Positions 33,967 through 42,917 are shown, numbered from the stretch's first letter. The stretch: DNA of 55,639 nucleotides from JALQTD01 sp964390365 (GCA_964390365.1 CAYMHW010000003.1:1-55639), one strand, 5' to 3'. Translations and numbers: made by a program. The notes: generated by a model from the letters alone, not told the origin.

Positions 33967-35043
33967 ATGATGAACCGATTGAACCCTTTCAAGACCTCGT
34001 CCGTTCTGCCGTTGCTCGTGGGGGCGCTGATGTTGCTCCTCCCGTCGGGATTGTTGGGCCAAGGCAAGTTCGACCGATCGAAGGAGTTGGGCCTGATGCT
34101 GGGCACCAATTATTACCTCGGTGATTTGAATCCCTCCGGGCACTTGGGGGGGCGCAAACACGTGGCGTTTGGGGGATTCTATAGGGCCAATTTGAACCGC
34201 CGCCTCAGCCTGCGCGCCCACGTCATGCACGGCACGCTCGAGGCGTGGGATGCCGACAGCGACGTCGCTTGGCAGCAGAACCGCAACCTCCATTTCCGCA
34301 ACGCGCTGACCGAAGTCGGGGGCGTCGTGGAAATCAACTACATCGACTACCAAATCGGCACCCCGAGCACGAAGGTTTGCGCCTACCTCCTCACGGGATT
34401 GAGCGTGTACAGCCACATGCCGGAAGCCCAACTCGACGACTTGTGGTTTGAACTCGCGCCGTTGGGAACGGAGGGCCAGGGCACCACGTGGGGCGAGGCG
34501 TACGGCGTGGGGGAGTATGCCTTGACCGGTTTGGCCTTGCCGTTCGGCTTTGGATTCAAGGTGAACTTGGGGCCGTTCGCGGGCTTCAATGTGGAGTGGG
34601 CGGTGCGCAAGACGTGGAACGATTACCTCGATGATGTGAGCGGGATTTATGCGGATCCGCTGGTGCTGAATGAGGAGAAGGGGGAACTTTCGGTGGTGTT
34701 GGCAGACCAAAGTTTGGCCCAGCCCGGAAGCCTCACCGACAACACTGGACTCATGCGCGGCGACCCCGGACGCGACGACGCTTACGGCTTCGTCACCGCA
34801 TCCGTGACCTTCCGCATCGGCAAGAAACCCACAACGTGCTGGAACGGACGGCGGATCAACAAGCGCAAATCCACCGCGCGGCCTTCCTGCAAGAGCACGG
34901 CGTCGACCCCACGCGGGTGCCGGCGCACGTGGCCATCATCATGGACGGCAACGGCCGCTGGGCGAACGAGCGCGGCGAGGAGCGGGTCTTCGGCCACTTG
35001 CACGGCGTGGATTCGGTGCGGGCCACCGTGGAGGCGGCCTTGA
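33967..35043 (+). CDS. DUF6089 outer-membrane-type protein; 3' end overlaps uppS
   Basis: A 358-residue exported protein. Its signal peptide (MM start, hydrophobic core at about 15-31, ending LLGQG) leads to a beta-barrel-like body with the DUF6089 opening KELGLMLGTNYYLGDLNP and closing GFVTASVTFRIGKK near residue 288. The family is typical of Bacteroidota, sits before uppS and bamA, and is probably an outer-membrane protein of unknown role. About 70 further residues, rich in Ser/Arg/Thr/Trp and unlike any barrel, are read through the first 208 bases of uppS in another frame. Neither other frame offers an earlier stop. Either a natural tail or an assembly error is possible. A -7-like TACTTTCG lies at 33945-33952. 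Confidence 0.78.
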   Translation: MMNRLNPFKTSSVLPLLVGALMLLLPSGLLGQGKFDRSKELGLMLGTNYYLGDLNPSGHLGGRKHVAFGGFYRANLNRRLSLRAHVMHGTLEAWDADSDVAWQQNRNLHFRNALTEVGGVVEINYIDYQIGTPSTKVCAYLLTGLSVYSHMPEAQLDDLWFELAPLGTEGQGTTWGEAYGVGEYALTGLALPFGFGFKVNLGPFAGFNVEWAVRKTWNDYLDDVSGIYADPLVLNEEKGELSVVLADQSLAQPGSLTDNTGLMRGDPGRDDAYGFVTASVTFRIGKKPTTCWNGRRINKRKSTARPSCKSTASTPRGCRRTWPSSWTATAAGRTSAARSGSSATCTAWIRCGPPWRRP

Positions 35044-35633
35044 AATCGGGCGTCCGTTACCTGACGCTTTACGCTTTTTCCACCGAGAATTGGAACCGCC
35101 CAAAGGACGAAGTCGAGGCGCTGATGGACCTGCTCGTGCGGACCTTGGTGGGCGAGGTGGACGATTTGTACGAGAAGGGCGTCCGCTTGCGGGCCATCGG
35201 CGATTTGAGCTCGCTGCCGACCGCGGCGCAGGAGCAACTGCAAGCTGCAGAGGAGCGCACGGCGAATCAGCAGGGGTTGGATTTGGTCTTGGCCTTGAGC
35301 TACAGCGCGAAATGGGAACTGGTGCAAGCGGTGCGTCGGATGGTCAAAGACGGCCTGGCCCCGGACGCCATCAATCCAGAGACCATTGATCGGTATCTGA
35401 CCACCGCGGAATTGCCCGACCCGGAACTCATGATCCGAACGAGCGGGGAGCGGCGCATCAGCAACTTCATGCTGTGGCAGCTGGCCTACGCGGAATTCCA
35501 CTTCACGCCGGTCATGTGGCCGGATTTCCGCGAAGCCCATTTCCTCGAGGCCATTCGGGATTACCAAAACCGAGAACGCCGCTTCGGAGGCGTCCTCGAC
35601 ACGAATCACAACGACAGAGATCACAGCGCATGA
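34836..35633 (+). CDS. uppS: Isoprenyl transferase (undecaprenyl diphosphate synthase)
   Basis: Adds isopentenyl units in cis to farnesyl diphosphate, making the C55 carrier for peptidoglycan and O-antigen. The catalytic Asp37 sits in HVAIIMDGNGRW. LTLYAFSTENWNRPKDEV, LVLALSYSAKWEL, DPELMIRTSGERRISNFMLWQLAYAE and FTPVMWPDF are all family words. No ATG precedes the core, so the GTG at 34836 (265 residues) is the best start. That start lies inside the DUF6089 frame. The stop overlaps the bamA ATG (ATGA), so bamA is translationally coupled. Confidence 0.95.
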   Translation: MLERTADQQAQIHRAAFLQEHGVDPTRVPAHVAIIMDGNGRWANERGEERVFGHLHGVDSVRATVEAALKSGVRYLTLYAFSTENWNRPKDEVEALMDLLVRTLVGEVDDLYEKGVRLRAIGDLSSLPTAAQEQLQAAEERTANQQGLDLVLALSYSAKWELVQAVRRMVKDGLAPDAINPETIDRYLTTAELPDPELMIRTSGERRISNFMLWQLAYAEFHFTPVMWPDFREAHFLEAIRDYQNRERRFGGVLDTNHNDRDHSA

Positions 35634-38164
35634 TGCGAATTGTAGAACACGCTCGGCGGTGGCGCCTTTGGGGAGTGGTGGTGGCGTGCCTCTGGGCGTC
35701 GGTCGCAACCGGCCAAATCGACCTGACCTACCCCCACGACTACCGCATCGCGGGCGTTTCCGTCCTCGGTGCCGATTATTCCGATGTCCAAGCCATCAAG
35801 CTCTTCGCGGGTTTGCAGGTCGGCGAGGAGATCACCATTCCGGGCGATGAAATCAGCAACGCCATCCGCAACTTGTGGGATCAGGACCTGTTCGGCGACG
35901 TCAGCATCGAGTTGGCCGAAGTGCGCGGCAAGGACGTGTACCTCGTCATTCGCGTGTCGGAACTCCCGCGCTTGACGCGTTACACCATCACTGGGGTGAG
36001 CCGGTCTGAGCAGGAGACTTTGAAGGGCAAAATGGACTTGCTCACCGGTCGGGTGGTCAACGAGAACGTCATGGCCACGGCGCGCTTGCGCTTGCTCGAC
36101 CACTACGATGAAAAGGGGTTTTGGGATGCCACCGTGGACATCCAACAGGTGCCCGATACCGCTTTTGTGAACGGTGCGATGCTCCAAATTGCCATCGACA
36201 AGGGCGAGAAAGTCAAGGTCGGCGAAGTGCGCGTAGAAGGGGTGACTGCGCTTTCCGAAAAGGAGGTGAAGCGCGCGATGAAGGACTTGAAGGAGCGCGC
36301 GTGGTTCCGCATTTTCAAATCAACCAAATTCGTAGAGGAGAACCTGCAAGCCGCTCGGGAGCAAGTGCTCCAGCTCTACAACAACCGCGGTTACCGCAAC
36401 GCCCGCATCCTGAACGACAGCATTTACCGGCTGCCCGAGGGCGATGTGGGCGTGGCGTTCCAAATCGCAGAGGGCAACCCCTTTTACTTCGGGGACATCA
36501 GCTTCACGGGAAACACGAAGTACCGGTCGTCGCAGCTCGATTCGATTTTGGGCATCCGAACGGGTGAAGTGTACAACCTCGAACGGCTGGAGACGCGGAT
36601 GTTCATGGATCCGAAGGGCATCGATTTGACCTCGCTGTACCAAGACGATGGGTATTTGACCTTCCAAGCCATTCCGGTCGAGACGTCCATCGAAAACGAC
36701 ACCATCGACATCGAAGTGCGCCTGATGGAAGGCAAGCAATTCCGCATCGGCAAGGTCATCGTCGAGGGCAACACGAAGACGAACGACCACGTCATTTACC
36801 GGGAAATCCGGACGCGGCCGGGCGATTTGTTCAGTCGGACGGACATCATTCGGACGCAGCGGGAATTGGCCCAGCTCAATTACTTCAACCCGGAGGCGTT
36901 CGGCATCAACCCGATTCAGCACCCCGAGGATGGCACCGTGGACATCGAATACCGCGTGGAGGAAAAGCCTTCGGACCAAATCGAACTCAGCGGCGGCTGG
37001 GGCGGTGGCCGTGTGGTGGGAACGCTCGGCATCAGCTTCAACAACTTCTCGCTGAAGAACATGCTGAACGGCGACGCGTGGCGTCCGATTCCCACGGGCG
37101 ACGGCCAGCGGCTGAGCATCCGCGCGCAATCGAACGGCCTGTACTTCCAGAGCTACAACTTCAGCTTCACCGAGCCATGGATGGGCGGTCGCAAGCCCAA
37201 TTCCCTGTCCTTCTCGGCGTGGCATTCGGTCCAAACGAACGGCCAAGCGCGCAAGGTCGACGGCGAAATCAACCCGCTCCGTCAAAGCCTCGACATCACC
37301 GGGGTGCAACTGGGCCTTGGTCAGCGTTGGAAGAAGCCCGACGACTGGTTCGTGATGCAAGCGGCCTTGAGCTACCAGCACTTCGTGTTGAATGATTACG
37401 GAGTGTTCTTCAGCTTTGCGAACGGCGTTTCGAACAACTTGGCGCTGACGTTGAGCTTGGGCCGAAACTCGGTGTCGGATCCGATTTACCCGGTTTGGGG
37501 TTCCAACGTGAACGTGACCGTGAAGGCTACGCCGCCGTACTCGGCCTTCCGCGGCGACGACGTGGACTACGCGTCCATGTCCGACCAGGAGCGCTTCCGG
37601 TGGGTGGAGTACCACAAATGGAAGGTCAAAGCGGAGTGGTTCACCCCGCTCACGCAGTCGTCCGGGGAGAACCCGAAGACGCTGGTGCTTCGGACGCACG
37701 CGGGCTTTGGGCTCATCGGTCAGTACAACCGCAACGTGGGCCTCTCGCCGTTCGAGCGGTTCTACCTCGGTGGGGTGTTCTTGAGCGGATTCGTCCTCGA
37801 TGGCCGGGAGATCGTGAACCTGCGCGGATTTGACGATTTGAGCTTGACCATGCCCAACCAAAACACGGGCGCCCCCGTCATCGCGAAATACGGCGCGGAA
37901 CTCCGCTACCCCCTGTCCACCAACCCCAGCGCCACCATCTTCTTGCTGTCCTTCGTGGATGCGGGCAAAACGTGGGCCGATGCGCGCGAGTTCAACCCCT
38001 TCCAAGTCTACCGGTCCGCCGGCGTGGGCATGCGCATCTTCCTGCCGATGTTTGGCCTGTTGGGCTTGGACTACGGCTGGCGCCTTGACGACATTCCGAC
38101 CGCGCCCAACATGGCCCGCGGACAGTTCCACTTCAGCATGGGCATGAACATGGGGGAACTTTGA
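35630..38164 (+). CDS. bamA: Outer-membrane protein assembly factor BamA
   Basis: Inserts beta-barrel proteins into the outer membrane. The 844 residues comprise a signal peptide (about 1-27, ending ATGQ), five POTRA domains (about 35-440) and a 16-strand barrel. POTRA boundaries are marked by YRIAGVSVLGADY, RYTITGVSRSEQE, VGEVRVEGVTALSE, FYFGDISFTGNTKY and FRIGKVIVEGNTKTND. The barrel has FERFYLGG and LRGFDD, a VRGF-type loop-6 motif. It starts within the uppS stop and ends two bases into the OmpH region. Confidence 0.96.
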   Translation: MMRIVEHARRWRLWGVVVACLWASVATGQIDLTYPHDYRIAGVSVLGADYSDVQAIKLFAGLQVGEEITIPGDEISNAIRNLWDQDLFGDVSIELAEVRGKDVYLVIRVSELPRLTRYTITGVSRSEQETLKGKMDLLTGRVVNENVMATARLRLLDHYDEKGFWDATVDIQQVPDTAFVNGAMLQIAIDKGEKVKVGEVRVEGVTALSEKEVKRAMKDLKERAWFRIFKSTKFVEENLQAAREQVLQLYNNRGYRNARILNDSIYRLPEGDVGVAFQIAEGNPFYFGDISFTGNTKYRSSQLDSILGIRTGEVYNLERLETRMFMDPKGIDLTSLYQDDGYLTFQAIPVETSIENDTIDIEVRLMEGKQFRIGKVIVEGNTKTNDHVIYREIRTRPGDLFSRTDIIRTQRELAQLNYFNPEAFGINPIQHPEDGTVDIEYRVEEKPSDQIELSGGWGGGRVVGTLGISFNNFSLKNMLNGDAWRPIPTGDGQRLSIRAQSNGLYFQSYNFSFTEPWMGGRKPNSLSFSAWHSVQTNGQARKVDGEINPLRQSLDITGVQLGLGQRWKKPDDWFVMQAALSYQHFVLNDYGVFFSFANGVSNNLALTLSLGRNSVSDPIYPVWGSNVNVTVKATPPYSAFRGDDVDYASMSDQERFRWVEYHKWKVKAEWFTPLTQSSGENPKTLVLRTHAGFGLIGQYNRNVGLSPFERFYLGGVFLSGFVLDGREIVNLRGFDDLSLTMPNQNTGAPVIAKYGAELRYPLSTNPSATIFLLSFVDAGKTWADAREFNPFQVYRSAGVGMRIFLPMFGLLGLDYGWRLDDIPTAPNMARGQFHFSMGMNMGEL

Positions 38165-38208
38165 TGAACCGATGGAAATGCCCTGATCCAATGTATCTTC
38201 AACCGCTC

Positions 38209-38889
38209 ATGAAAACGACTTTGATGACCCTCCTGTTCACCGCGTTGGTCGCCGGTGGATGGGCCCAAAAATTCGCCTACATCGATTCCGATTACGTGCT
38301 CCTTCACATTCCGGAGTACGCGGAGGCGCAGCAGACCTTGAACCAGTTGGCCATCGATTGGCAAGCGGAGATCGAGGCAAAAATGCAGGCGGTTGAGCGA
38401 CTCGAGTTGGCCTACCGTGCGGAACGCGTCCTCCTGACCCCGGAAATGCGGGCGAAGCGCGAGCAGGACATCACCGACAAGCGCGAAGAAGCCCGCGCGC
38501 TCCAACGCGAAAAATTCGGCGTGGAAGGCGAGCTCTTCCGCCAACGTCAAGAGCTCATCCAACCCATCCAGGACCTCATTTTCGAGGAGCTCAAGGAAAT
38601 TGCTTCCGGTTCGAGCTACATGGTCATTTTCGATAAGAGCAACCAAAGCAACATGCTCTACACGAACCCGAAATACGACATCTCGGACCGCCTCATCAAG
38701 GCCCTCGGCTACGTGCCGGGCGAGACCATTGAGGCGGAGGAATCGGACAAGGAGGGCGGTGAGAGCTTGCTCGACAAGGCCCGTGGTAAAGTGGACGAGG
38801 CAACCGAGTCCGTGCGCGGCGCTGCAGGGGGAGCGGTTCAAGGAGCACGCGGCGGCATTTCGCCGGGCACTTCGCGTGACAAGGATTGA
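38209..38889 (+). CDS. OmpH/Skp-family periplasmic chaperone with unusual C-terminal tail
   Basis: Skp-like proteins hold unfolded outer-membrane proteins for BamA. The signal peptide begins MKTTLMTLL and ends WAQK, which is why the ATG at 38209 is preferred; in-frame ATGs at 38164 (overlapping the bamA stop) and 38191 are alternatives. FAYIDSDYVLLHIPEYAEAQ opens the mature part, then come long amphipathic helices. The final about 50 residues, from GETIEAEESDKEGGE on, are acidic then Gly/Ala-rich (VRGAAGGAVQGARGG) and are not part of the usual family. A -7-like TATCTTCA lies at 38194. Confidence 0.88.
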   Translation: MKTTLMTLLFTALVAGGWAQKFAYIDSDYVLLHIPEYAEAQQTLNQLAIDWQAEIEAKMQAVERLELAYRAERVLLTPEMRAKREQDITDKREEARALQREKFGVEGELFRQRQELIQPIQDLIFEELKEIASGSSYMVIFDKSNQSNMLYTNPKYDISDRLIKALGYVPGETIEAEESDKEGGESLLDKARGKVDEATESVRGAAGGAVQGARGGISPGTSRDKD

Positions 38890-38915
38890 GCTTGGCACGG
38901 CTTTCGCTGATGGCG

Positions 38916-38947
38916 TTGGACTTGAACCGAGATACGAATTACTTTCG
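38916..38947 (+). promoter_or_regulatory. Candidate promoter for the second ompH gene
   Basis: TTGG at 38916-38919 and TACTTTCG at 38940-38947 are 20 bases apart, in the 77-base gap between the two ompH genes. Confidence 0.42.
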
Positions 38948-38966
38948 CACCTGATTTTATTTTGAC

Positions 38967-39461
38967 ATGAAGCACTTGATGATGGCCTTGGCCCTGATCG
39001 TGGGAATGACCACGGCAGCGACCGCACAGAAGTTGGGACACGTGGATACGCAAGCCATCTTGATGGACTTGCCCGAGCGCTTGGACGCTCAGGCCGCCAT
39101 TGAGTCCCGTGCCGCGGAGTACGAGAGCGAGATGACGAGCATGCAGCAGCAGCTCCAAACGAAGTTGCAGGAATACCAAAGCAAGGCCGAAACCTGGCCC
39201 GCCGCCATCCGCCAGCAAAAGGAGCGCGAGCTCCAGGCGTTGGATCAAGGGTTGCAGGAGTTTGCTTCCACCGTTCAGAATGATTTGGCCCAAATGGAGC
39301 AGGAACTCCTGATGCCCATGATCGAGCGCGTCCAGAAAGCCATCAACGACGTGGGCGATGAGCAAGGGTACTCCTACATCTTCGATACGAGCGCGGGCGC
39401 TACGGTGTACGTAGGGGGCGACGACGTCAGCGCCGCCATCCGCGCGAAACTCGGCATGTAA
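38967..39461 (+). CDS. OmpH/Skp-family periplasmic chaperone
   Basis: A 164-residue protein of standard Skp length. The signal peptide ends near TATAQK, followed by LGHVDTQAILMDLPE, the usual first strand. A long coiled-coil rich in Glu and Gln occupies about residues 45-120, and IFDTSAGATVYVGGDDVSAAI closes the head domain. It is the second OmpH behind bamA, as in most Bacteroidota, and presumably supplies BamA. Unlike its neighbour it lacks an added tail. Confidence 0.92.
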   Translation: MKHLMMALALIVGMTTAATAQKLGHVDTQAILMDLPERLDAQAAIESRAAEYESEMTSMQQQLQTKLQEYQSKAETWPAAIRQQKERELQALDQGLQEFASTVQNDLAQMEQELLMPMIERVQKAINDVGDEQGYSYIFDTSAGATVYVGGDDVSAAIRAKLGM

Positions 39462-39491
39462 TCAACGGCCGCTTCGGTGGCCATTCCTTTC

Positions 39492-40280
39492 ATGCGTCCC
39501 ATCGGCGTATTCGACTCGGGCATCGGCGGCTTGACCGTGGCCCGTGCAGTGGCGGACCGGATGACCGGTTCGCCGCTGTTGTATTTCGGAGACACGGCTC
39601 ACCTGCCGTACGGTGAGAAATCCCCCGTCCTCATCCGGCATTACGCCTCCCGCATTTCACACCACTTGCGCGACCAAGGTTGCCGCGCGATCGTCGTGGC
39701 CTGCAATTCCGCTTCGAGCAACGCGTTGGATGCGGTGCGCGACGCGGTCGGGCCGGACATTCCCGTCGTGGACGTCGTCGAGCCCGTCGTTGCGCACCTC
39801 GCCCGCCAATGGCCAGGCGGCCACATCGGCGTCATCGGCACCCGCGCCACCATCGAATCGGGACTTTACCAGCGGCTGTTCGAGGCGGCGGGCTTGGAAT
39901 CCACGGCTCGCGCTACGCCGCTTTTGGCTTCCGCCATCGAGGAAGGATTCCACCAGGGCGCCGTCAGCGAGGCCCTGCTCGAGGCCTACCTCGGGGATGG
40001 CGGTTTTGACCACGTCGATGCCCTGGTTCTCGGCTGCACCCACTATCCGTTGATTGCAGACCAAATCGCCGCCCACTTGCCCCCGCACGTTCACGTGGTC
40101 AACAGCCCGGACCTGGTGGCCGAGGCCGTGGCCGCCCTGTTTCCGGAGGAGGTCAAGGCCGATGCCGCAGCGGAACACCGGTTCTTGGTCTCCGACTGGA
40201 CCGACTCGTTCGCGTTGGGAGCGCGTCGGTTTTTCGGGGAATCCATCCGCCTCGAGGCGAGCGAATTGTGGCGGTCTTAA
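39492..40280 (+). CDS. murI: Glutamate racemase
   Basis: Makes D-glutamate for peptidoglycan. The 262 residues fit. The two catalytic cysteines are Cys71 in VVACNSASS and Cys182 in LVLGCTHYPL. IGVFDSGIGGLTVARAV is the typical N-terminus, with the acid Asp in DSG, and LLYFGDTAHLPYG follows. The ATG at 39492 places this motif next to the start; a GTG at 39477 is less likely. The stop shares TTAA with the convergent carbonic-anhydrase-like gene. Confidence 0.96.
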   Translation: MRPIGVFDSGIGGLTVARAVADRMTGSPLLYFGDTAHLPYGEKSPVLIRHYASRISHHLRDQGCRAIVVACNSASSNALDAVRDAVGPDIPVVDVVEPVVAHLARQWPGGHIGVIGTRATIESGLYQRLFEAAGLESTARATPLLASAIEEGFHQGAVSEALLEAYLGDGGFDHVDALVLGCTHYPLIADQIAAHLPPHVHVVNSPDLVAEAVAALFPEEVKADAAAEHRFLVSDWTDSFALGARRFFGESIRLEASELWRS

Positions 40281-40795
40281 TCCGCCTTGAACCAACCGGC
40301 GTATTCGACGTAGCGTTCTGCAGTGGCGGCGAGGTGAGCTTTCAATTCCTCGCGAACTGGCCCCTTGTTTTTCGCTGGAGCTCCGGCCCACAGCGTGTAG
40401 GGCGGGACGTGGGTTCCAGCGAGCACCACCGCACCCGCCGCAATGACCGCCCCCTCACCGATGACCGCGTGATCCATCACGATGGCCCCCATTCCGATGA
40501 GCGCCCCCGGACCGATGTGCGCCCCGTGCACCACCGCCTTGTGGCCGATGGAGGCGCGGGATTCGATGACGGTTTCCGATTGCTCAAACGTCCCGTGAAT
40601 GACCGCACCGTCTTGGATGTTCACGCGCTCGGCGATGCGGATGGGCGCGACGTCTCCACGCACGACGGCTTGGAACCAAACCGTCGACTCGGCTCCCAGG
40701 GTCACATCCCCAACCAGCGTGGCATTGGGGGCCAGCCAACACGACGGATGAACGGACGGCAGGTGACCGCGAACGGGGAGAATGAGAGCTTCCAT
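40277..40795 (-). CDS. Gamma-carbonic anhydrase-like hexapeptide protein
   Basis: A 172-residue left-handed beta-helix protein. Hexapeptide repeats run from about residue 20 to 140. The three zinc-type histidines are in AVIHGTF and in IGHKAVVHGAHIG, spaced as in gamma-carbonic anhydrases. VVRGDVAPIRIAERVNIQDG and YTLWAGAPAKNKG are family words. Members include YrdA and PaaY as well as true anhydrases, so activity is not certain. It is the last gene of the minus run and shares TTAA with murI. Confidence 0.9.
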   Translation of the reverse strand: MEALILPVRGHLPSVHPSCWLAPNATLVGDVTLGAESTVWFQAVVRGDVAPIRIAERVNIQDGAVIHGTFEQSETVIESRASIGHKAVVHGAHIGPGALIGMGAIVMDHAVIGEGAVIAAGAVVLAGTHVPPYTLWAGAPAKNKGPVREELKAHLAATAERYVEYAGWFKAD

Positions 40796-40823
40796 GGCGT
40801 GCAAGTTCGTTCATTCGGGGCAT

Positions 40824-42332
40824 TCAGCTGCGGTGTTTGGGCCGTTGCGGATCCCATGCGGCTTCCAGCCAGCCCGCGCGGTCGAAGATGCGGTACCCCA
40901 AGGCCGCATCGACGTCCTCTGCCGCGATCGCTTGGCGCCCCTCGAGTGCGGCGTGGGTTCGCGCCAGTGCACGCAATGCGACCCGTGCCCTTCCCGAGAA
41001 CCGCCAACGTCGAACACCGAGTTCCAATCGGTCCAACGCGTCCGCTTCCCACGGGACAACCGCTTCCAGCTGCTTGCGTGCGCACAGAACGCGTTCCCTG
41101 GCTTCCGCGGTGCTCATCGAAGGCGCCGTCTCGGTGCTTGCGACCGTTTCCAAATGAATGGGAAAGCGATCGACCAACGGGCCGGAGAGGCGTTTCAAGT
41201 AATTGCGGACCTGGGCGGGCGTGCACCGGCACCTTCGCTCCGCGTCGAGGAAATAGCCACAGGGACATGGGTTCGCTGTGGCCGCTACCAAGCATTGAGC
41301 AGGAAGTTGCGTGGTTCCGGCTGCTCGGGCCAAATCCACCACCCCCTGTTCCAACGGAACCCGAAGCGCCTCGATCGCGGGCCGCGACCACTCGGGCAAT
41401 TCGTCGAGCAACAACAGCCCCCGGTGCGCCAACGACAGTTCGCCGGGAAGGAAGGCCGCCGAAGCGTCAGTGCTGTAGCGCCCCGTCGCTCGGGAGCCGA
41501 TCAAGGCCGCCGCACCGCTTCCCGAGTGCGGGGTTCGAAGGGGCGGGTGCAGCGGTTCGTCCCGGATGATGCCCTTGGCGGCGTGCAGTCGGCGCGTGGT
41601 TTGGGCTTCCGCTTTGTTCAACAGGGGAAGCAGCCCGTGGAGGGCGCGCGCGGCAGTCGATTTGCCCGTTCCAGGGGATCCGAGGAAGAGCACGTGGTGT
41701 TCCCCCGCCGCTGCGAGGAGCAATCCGGTTTGGGTGTGTTCGCTGAGGCGCATGGACTCGAAGGGGACTTCGGGTTCCACCGGTTCGCTGTGCGCACGGG
41801 GCAGCCACCGGGGCAGCACGCGCCGTCCGGTCAAGTGGTCCACGACTTCCCGCAGCGAATGCGCGCCGTGCAGCGGGCATTCCGCTCGGCTGCCCGTGCT
41901 CGCGTGGAGGATGTCCGCGGGAACGAGCGTCGTGGAGCAGCCGATTTCTGCGGCAGCGAGCGGGGCGTTGGCGCTGCTCGGGTGGCCGCGGAGGGTGCCG
42001 TCGAGGCCGAGGGAGCCGACGGAACAAACGGAGGCGATTTGGGCGGGGGTGAGGATGCCGATTTGGGCCAGCACCACGAGGGCCAACGGCAGGTCCAGGT
42101 CCGCAGGGTGCAAGGAGGCGTGTCCGGGGCTCAGGCTGACCGTGAGGGCTTGTCGGGGCCAGCCCCAGCCTTCAGCCTGGAGGGCGCCGCGGATGCGGAG
42201 GAACGCGTCCCGTGCGAGGCTCCCGGACAGGCCGGCCACGTGGAACTGGATGCCTCGCCCGGACCGCAACTCGACGGATACGGGGAGGACGTCAACGCCG
42301 CGCGAAGCGGCACCGTACGTGCGAACAAACAT
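40824..42332 (-). CDS. YifB/ComM family Mg-chelatase-like AAA+ ATPase
   Basis: A 502-residue AAA+ protein. The N-terminal ChlI-like domain (about 20-165) has FHVAGLSGSLARDAFLRIRGAL read in part as VAGLSGSLARD. The Walker A motif is GSPGTGKST around residues 218-226 and Walker B is LLLLDELPEW. The sensor segment has ATANPCPCGY, followed by the RCRCTPAQVRNYLKRLSGP region with the cysteine pair. ComM is a branch-migration helicase that helps integrate DNA during natural transformation. It lies 12 bases after gmhA. Confidence 0.94.
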   Translation of the reverse strand: MFVRTYGAASRGVDVLPVSVELRSGRGIQFHVAGLSGSLARDAFLRIRGALQAEGWGWPRQALTVSLSPGHASLHPADLDLPLALVVLAQIGILTPAQIASVCSVGSLGLDGTLRGHPSSANAPLAAAEIGCSTTLVPADILHASTGSRAECPLHGAHSLREVVDHLTGRRVLPRWLPRAHSEPVEPEVPFESMRLSEHTQTGLLLAAAGEHHVLFLGSPGTGKSTAARALHGLLPLLNKAEAQTTRRLHAAKGIIRDEPLHPPLRTPHSGSGAAALIGSRATGRYSTDASAAFLPGELSLAHRGLLLLDELPEWSRPAIEALRVPLEQGVVDLARAAGTTQLPAQCLVAATANPCPCGYFLDAERRCRCTPAQVRNYLKRLSGPLVDRFPIHLETVASTETAPSMSTAEARERVLCARKQLEAVVPWEADALDRLELGVRRWRFSGRARVALRALARTHAALEGRQAIAAEDVDAALGYRIFDRAGWLEAAWDPQRPKHRS

Positions 42333-42344
42333 GTCGGGATGGAC

Positions 42345-42917
42345 TTAGCAGAGCGCCCGTTCCACCGCGTCGATGAGGCTGTGGATGACCTTGATGTGGA
42401 TTTCCTGGATCCGGTCGGCGTAGCCCGACCACGGCACGCGGACCTCTACGGTGCACCATTCGGCGAGGGCGCCCCCGTCTTTGCCCGTCAGTCCGATGAC
42501 CACCATGCCGGCTTCCCGGGCGGCCTTCGCGGCTTCCACCACGTTCTTCGAGTTGCCGCTCGTGCTGATGGCCAGCAAGGCATCGCCTTCTCGCCCGAGG
42601 GCTTGGACGTAGCGCGCGAACACGTGGTCGAATCCGTAGTCGTTTCCTACGCACGTCAGGTGCGAGGGGTCCGAACAGCAGAGGGCCGCGAAGGGTTTAC
42701 GGTCCTCGCGGTACCGCCCGCTGAGTTCCTCGGCAAAGTGCATGGCATCGCACATGCTGCCGCCGTTGCCGCACGAAATCACCTTCCCGCCTTTGCGCAA
42801 CGATTGCACCAACGCCCCGCCCGCCGCCTCCACCGCTGCGCCAAACGCCTCATCCCCCAACACCCGAGCCAAGAGCTCTGCCGCCTCCTCAAAATGGGTT
42901 CGTGTGGTTGTTTTCAT
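42345..42917 (-). CDS. gmhA: Phosphoheptose isomerase-like SIS protein
   Basis: Converts sedoheptulose 7-phosphate to D-glycero-D-manno-heptose 7-phosphate, first step to ADP-heptose for the LPS core. The 190 residues fit GmhA. CGNGGSMCDAMHFAEELSG (about 50-68) has the phosphate-binding serine and catalytic region, ISTSGNSKNVVEA the SIS loop, and IQEIHIKVIHSLIDAVE the C-terminal helix with the catalytic His. It fits the GT9 gene at the window start as part of heptose metabolism. It precedes the ComM gene in the same direction. Confidence 0.94.
   Translation of the reverse strand: MKTTTRTHFEEAAELLARVLGDEAFGAAVEAAGGALVQSLRKGGKVISCGNGGSMCDAMHFAEELSGRYREDRKPFAALCCSDPSHLTCVGNDYGFDHVFARYVQALGREGDALLAISTSGNSKNVVEAAKAAREAGMVVIGLTGKDGGALAEWCTVEVRVPWSGYADRIQEIHIKVIHSLIDAVERALC

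Noticed and set aside
34836..35043. DUF6089-UppS frameshifted fusion
   Set aside because: UppS is complete with its own GTG start, and both domains are separate genes in Bacteroidota; only the overlap itself is unusual and is listed as a finding.
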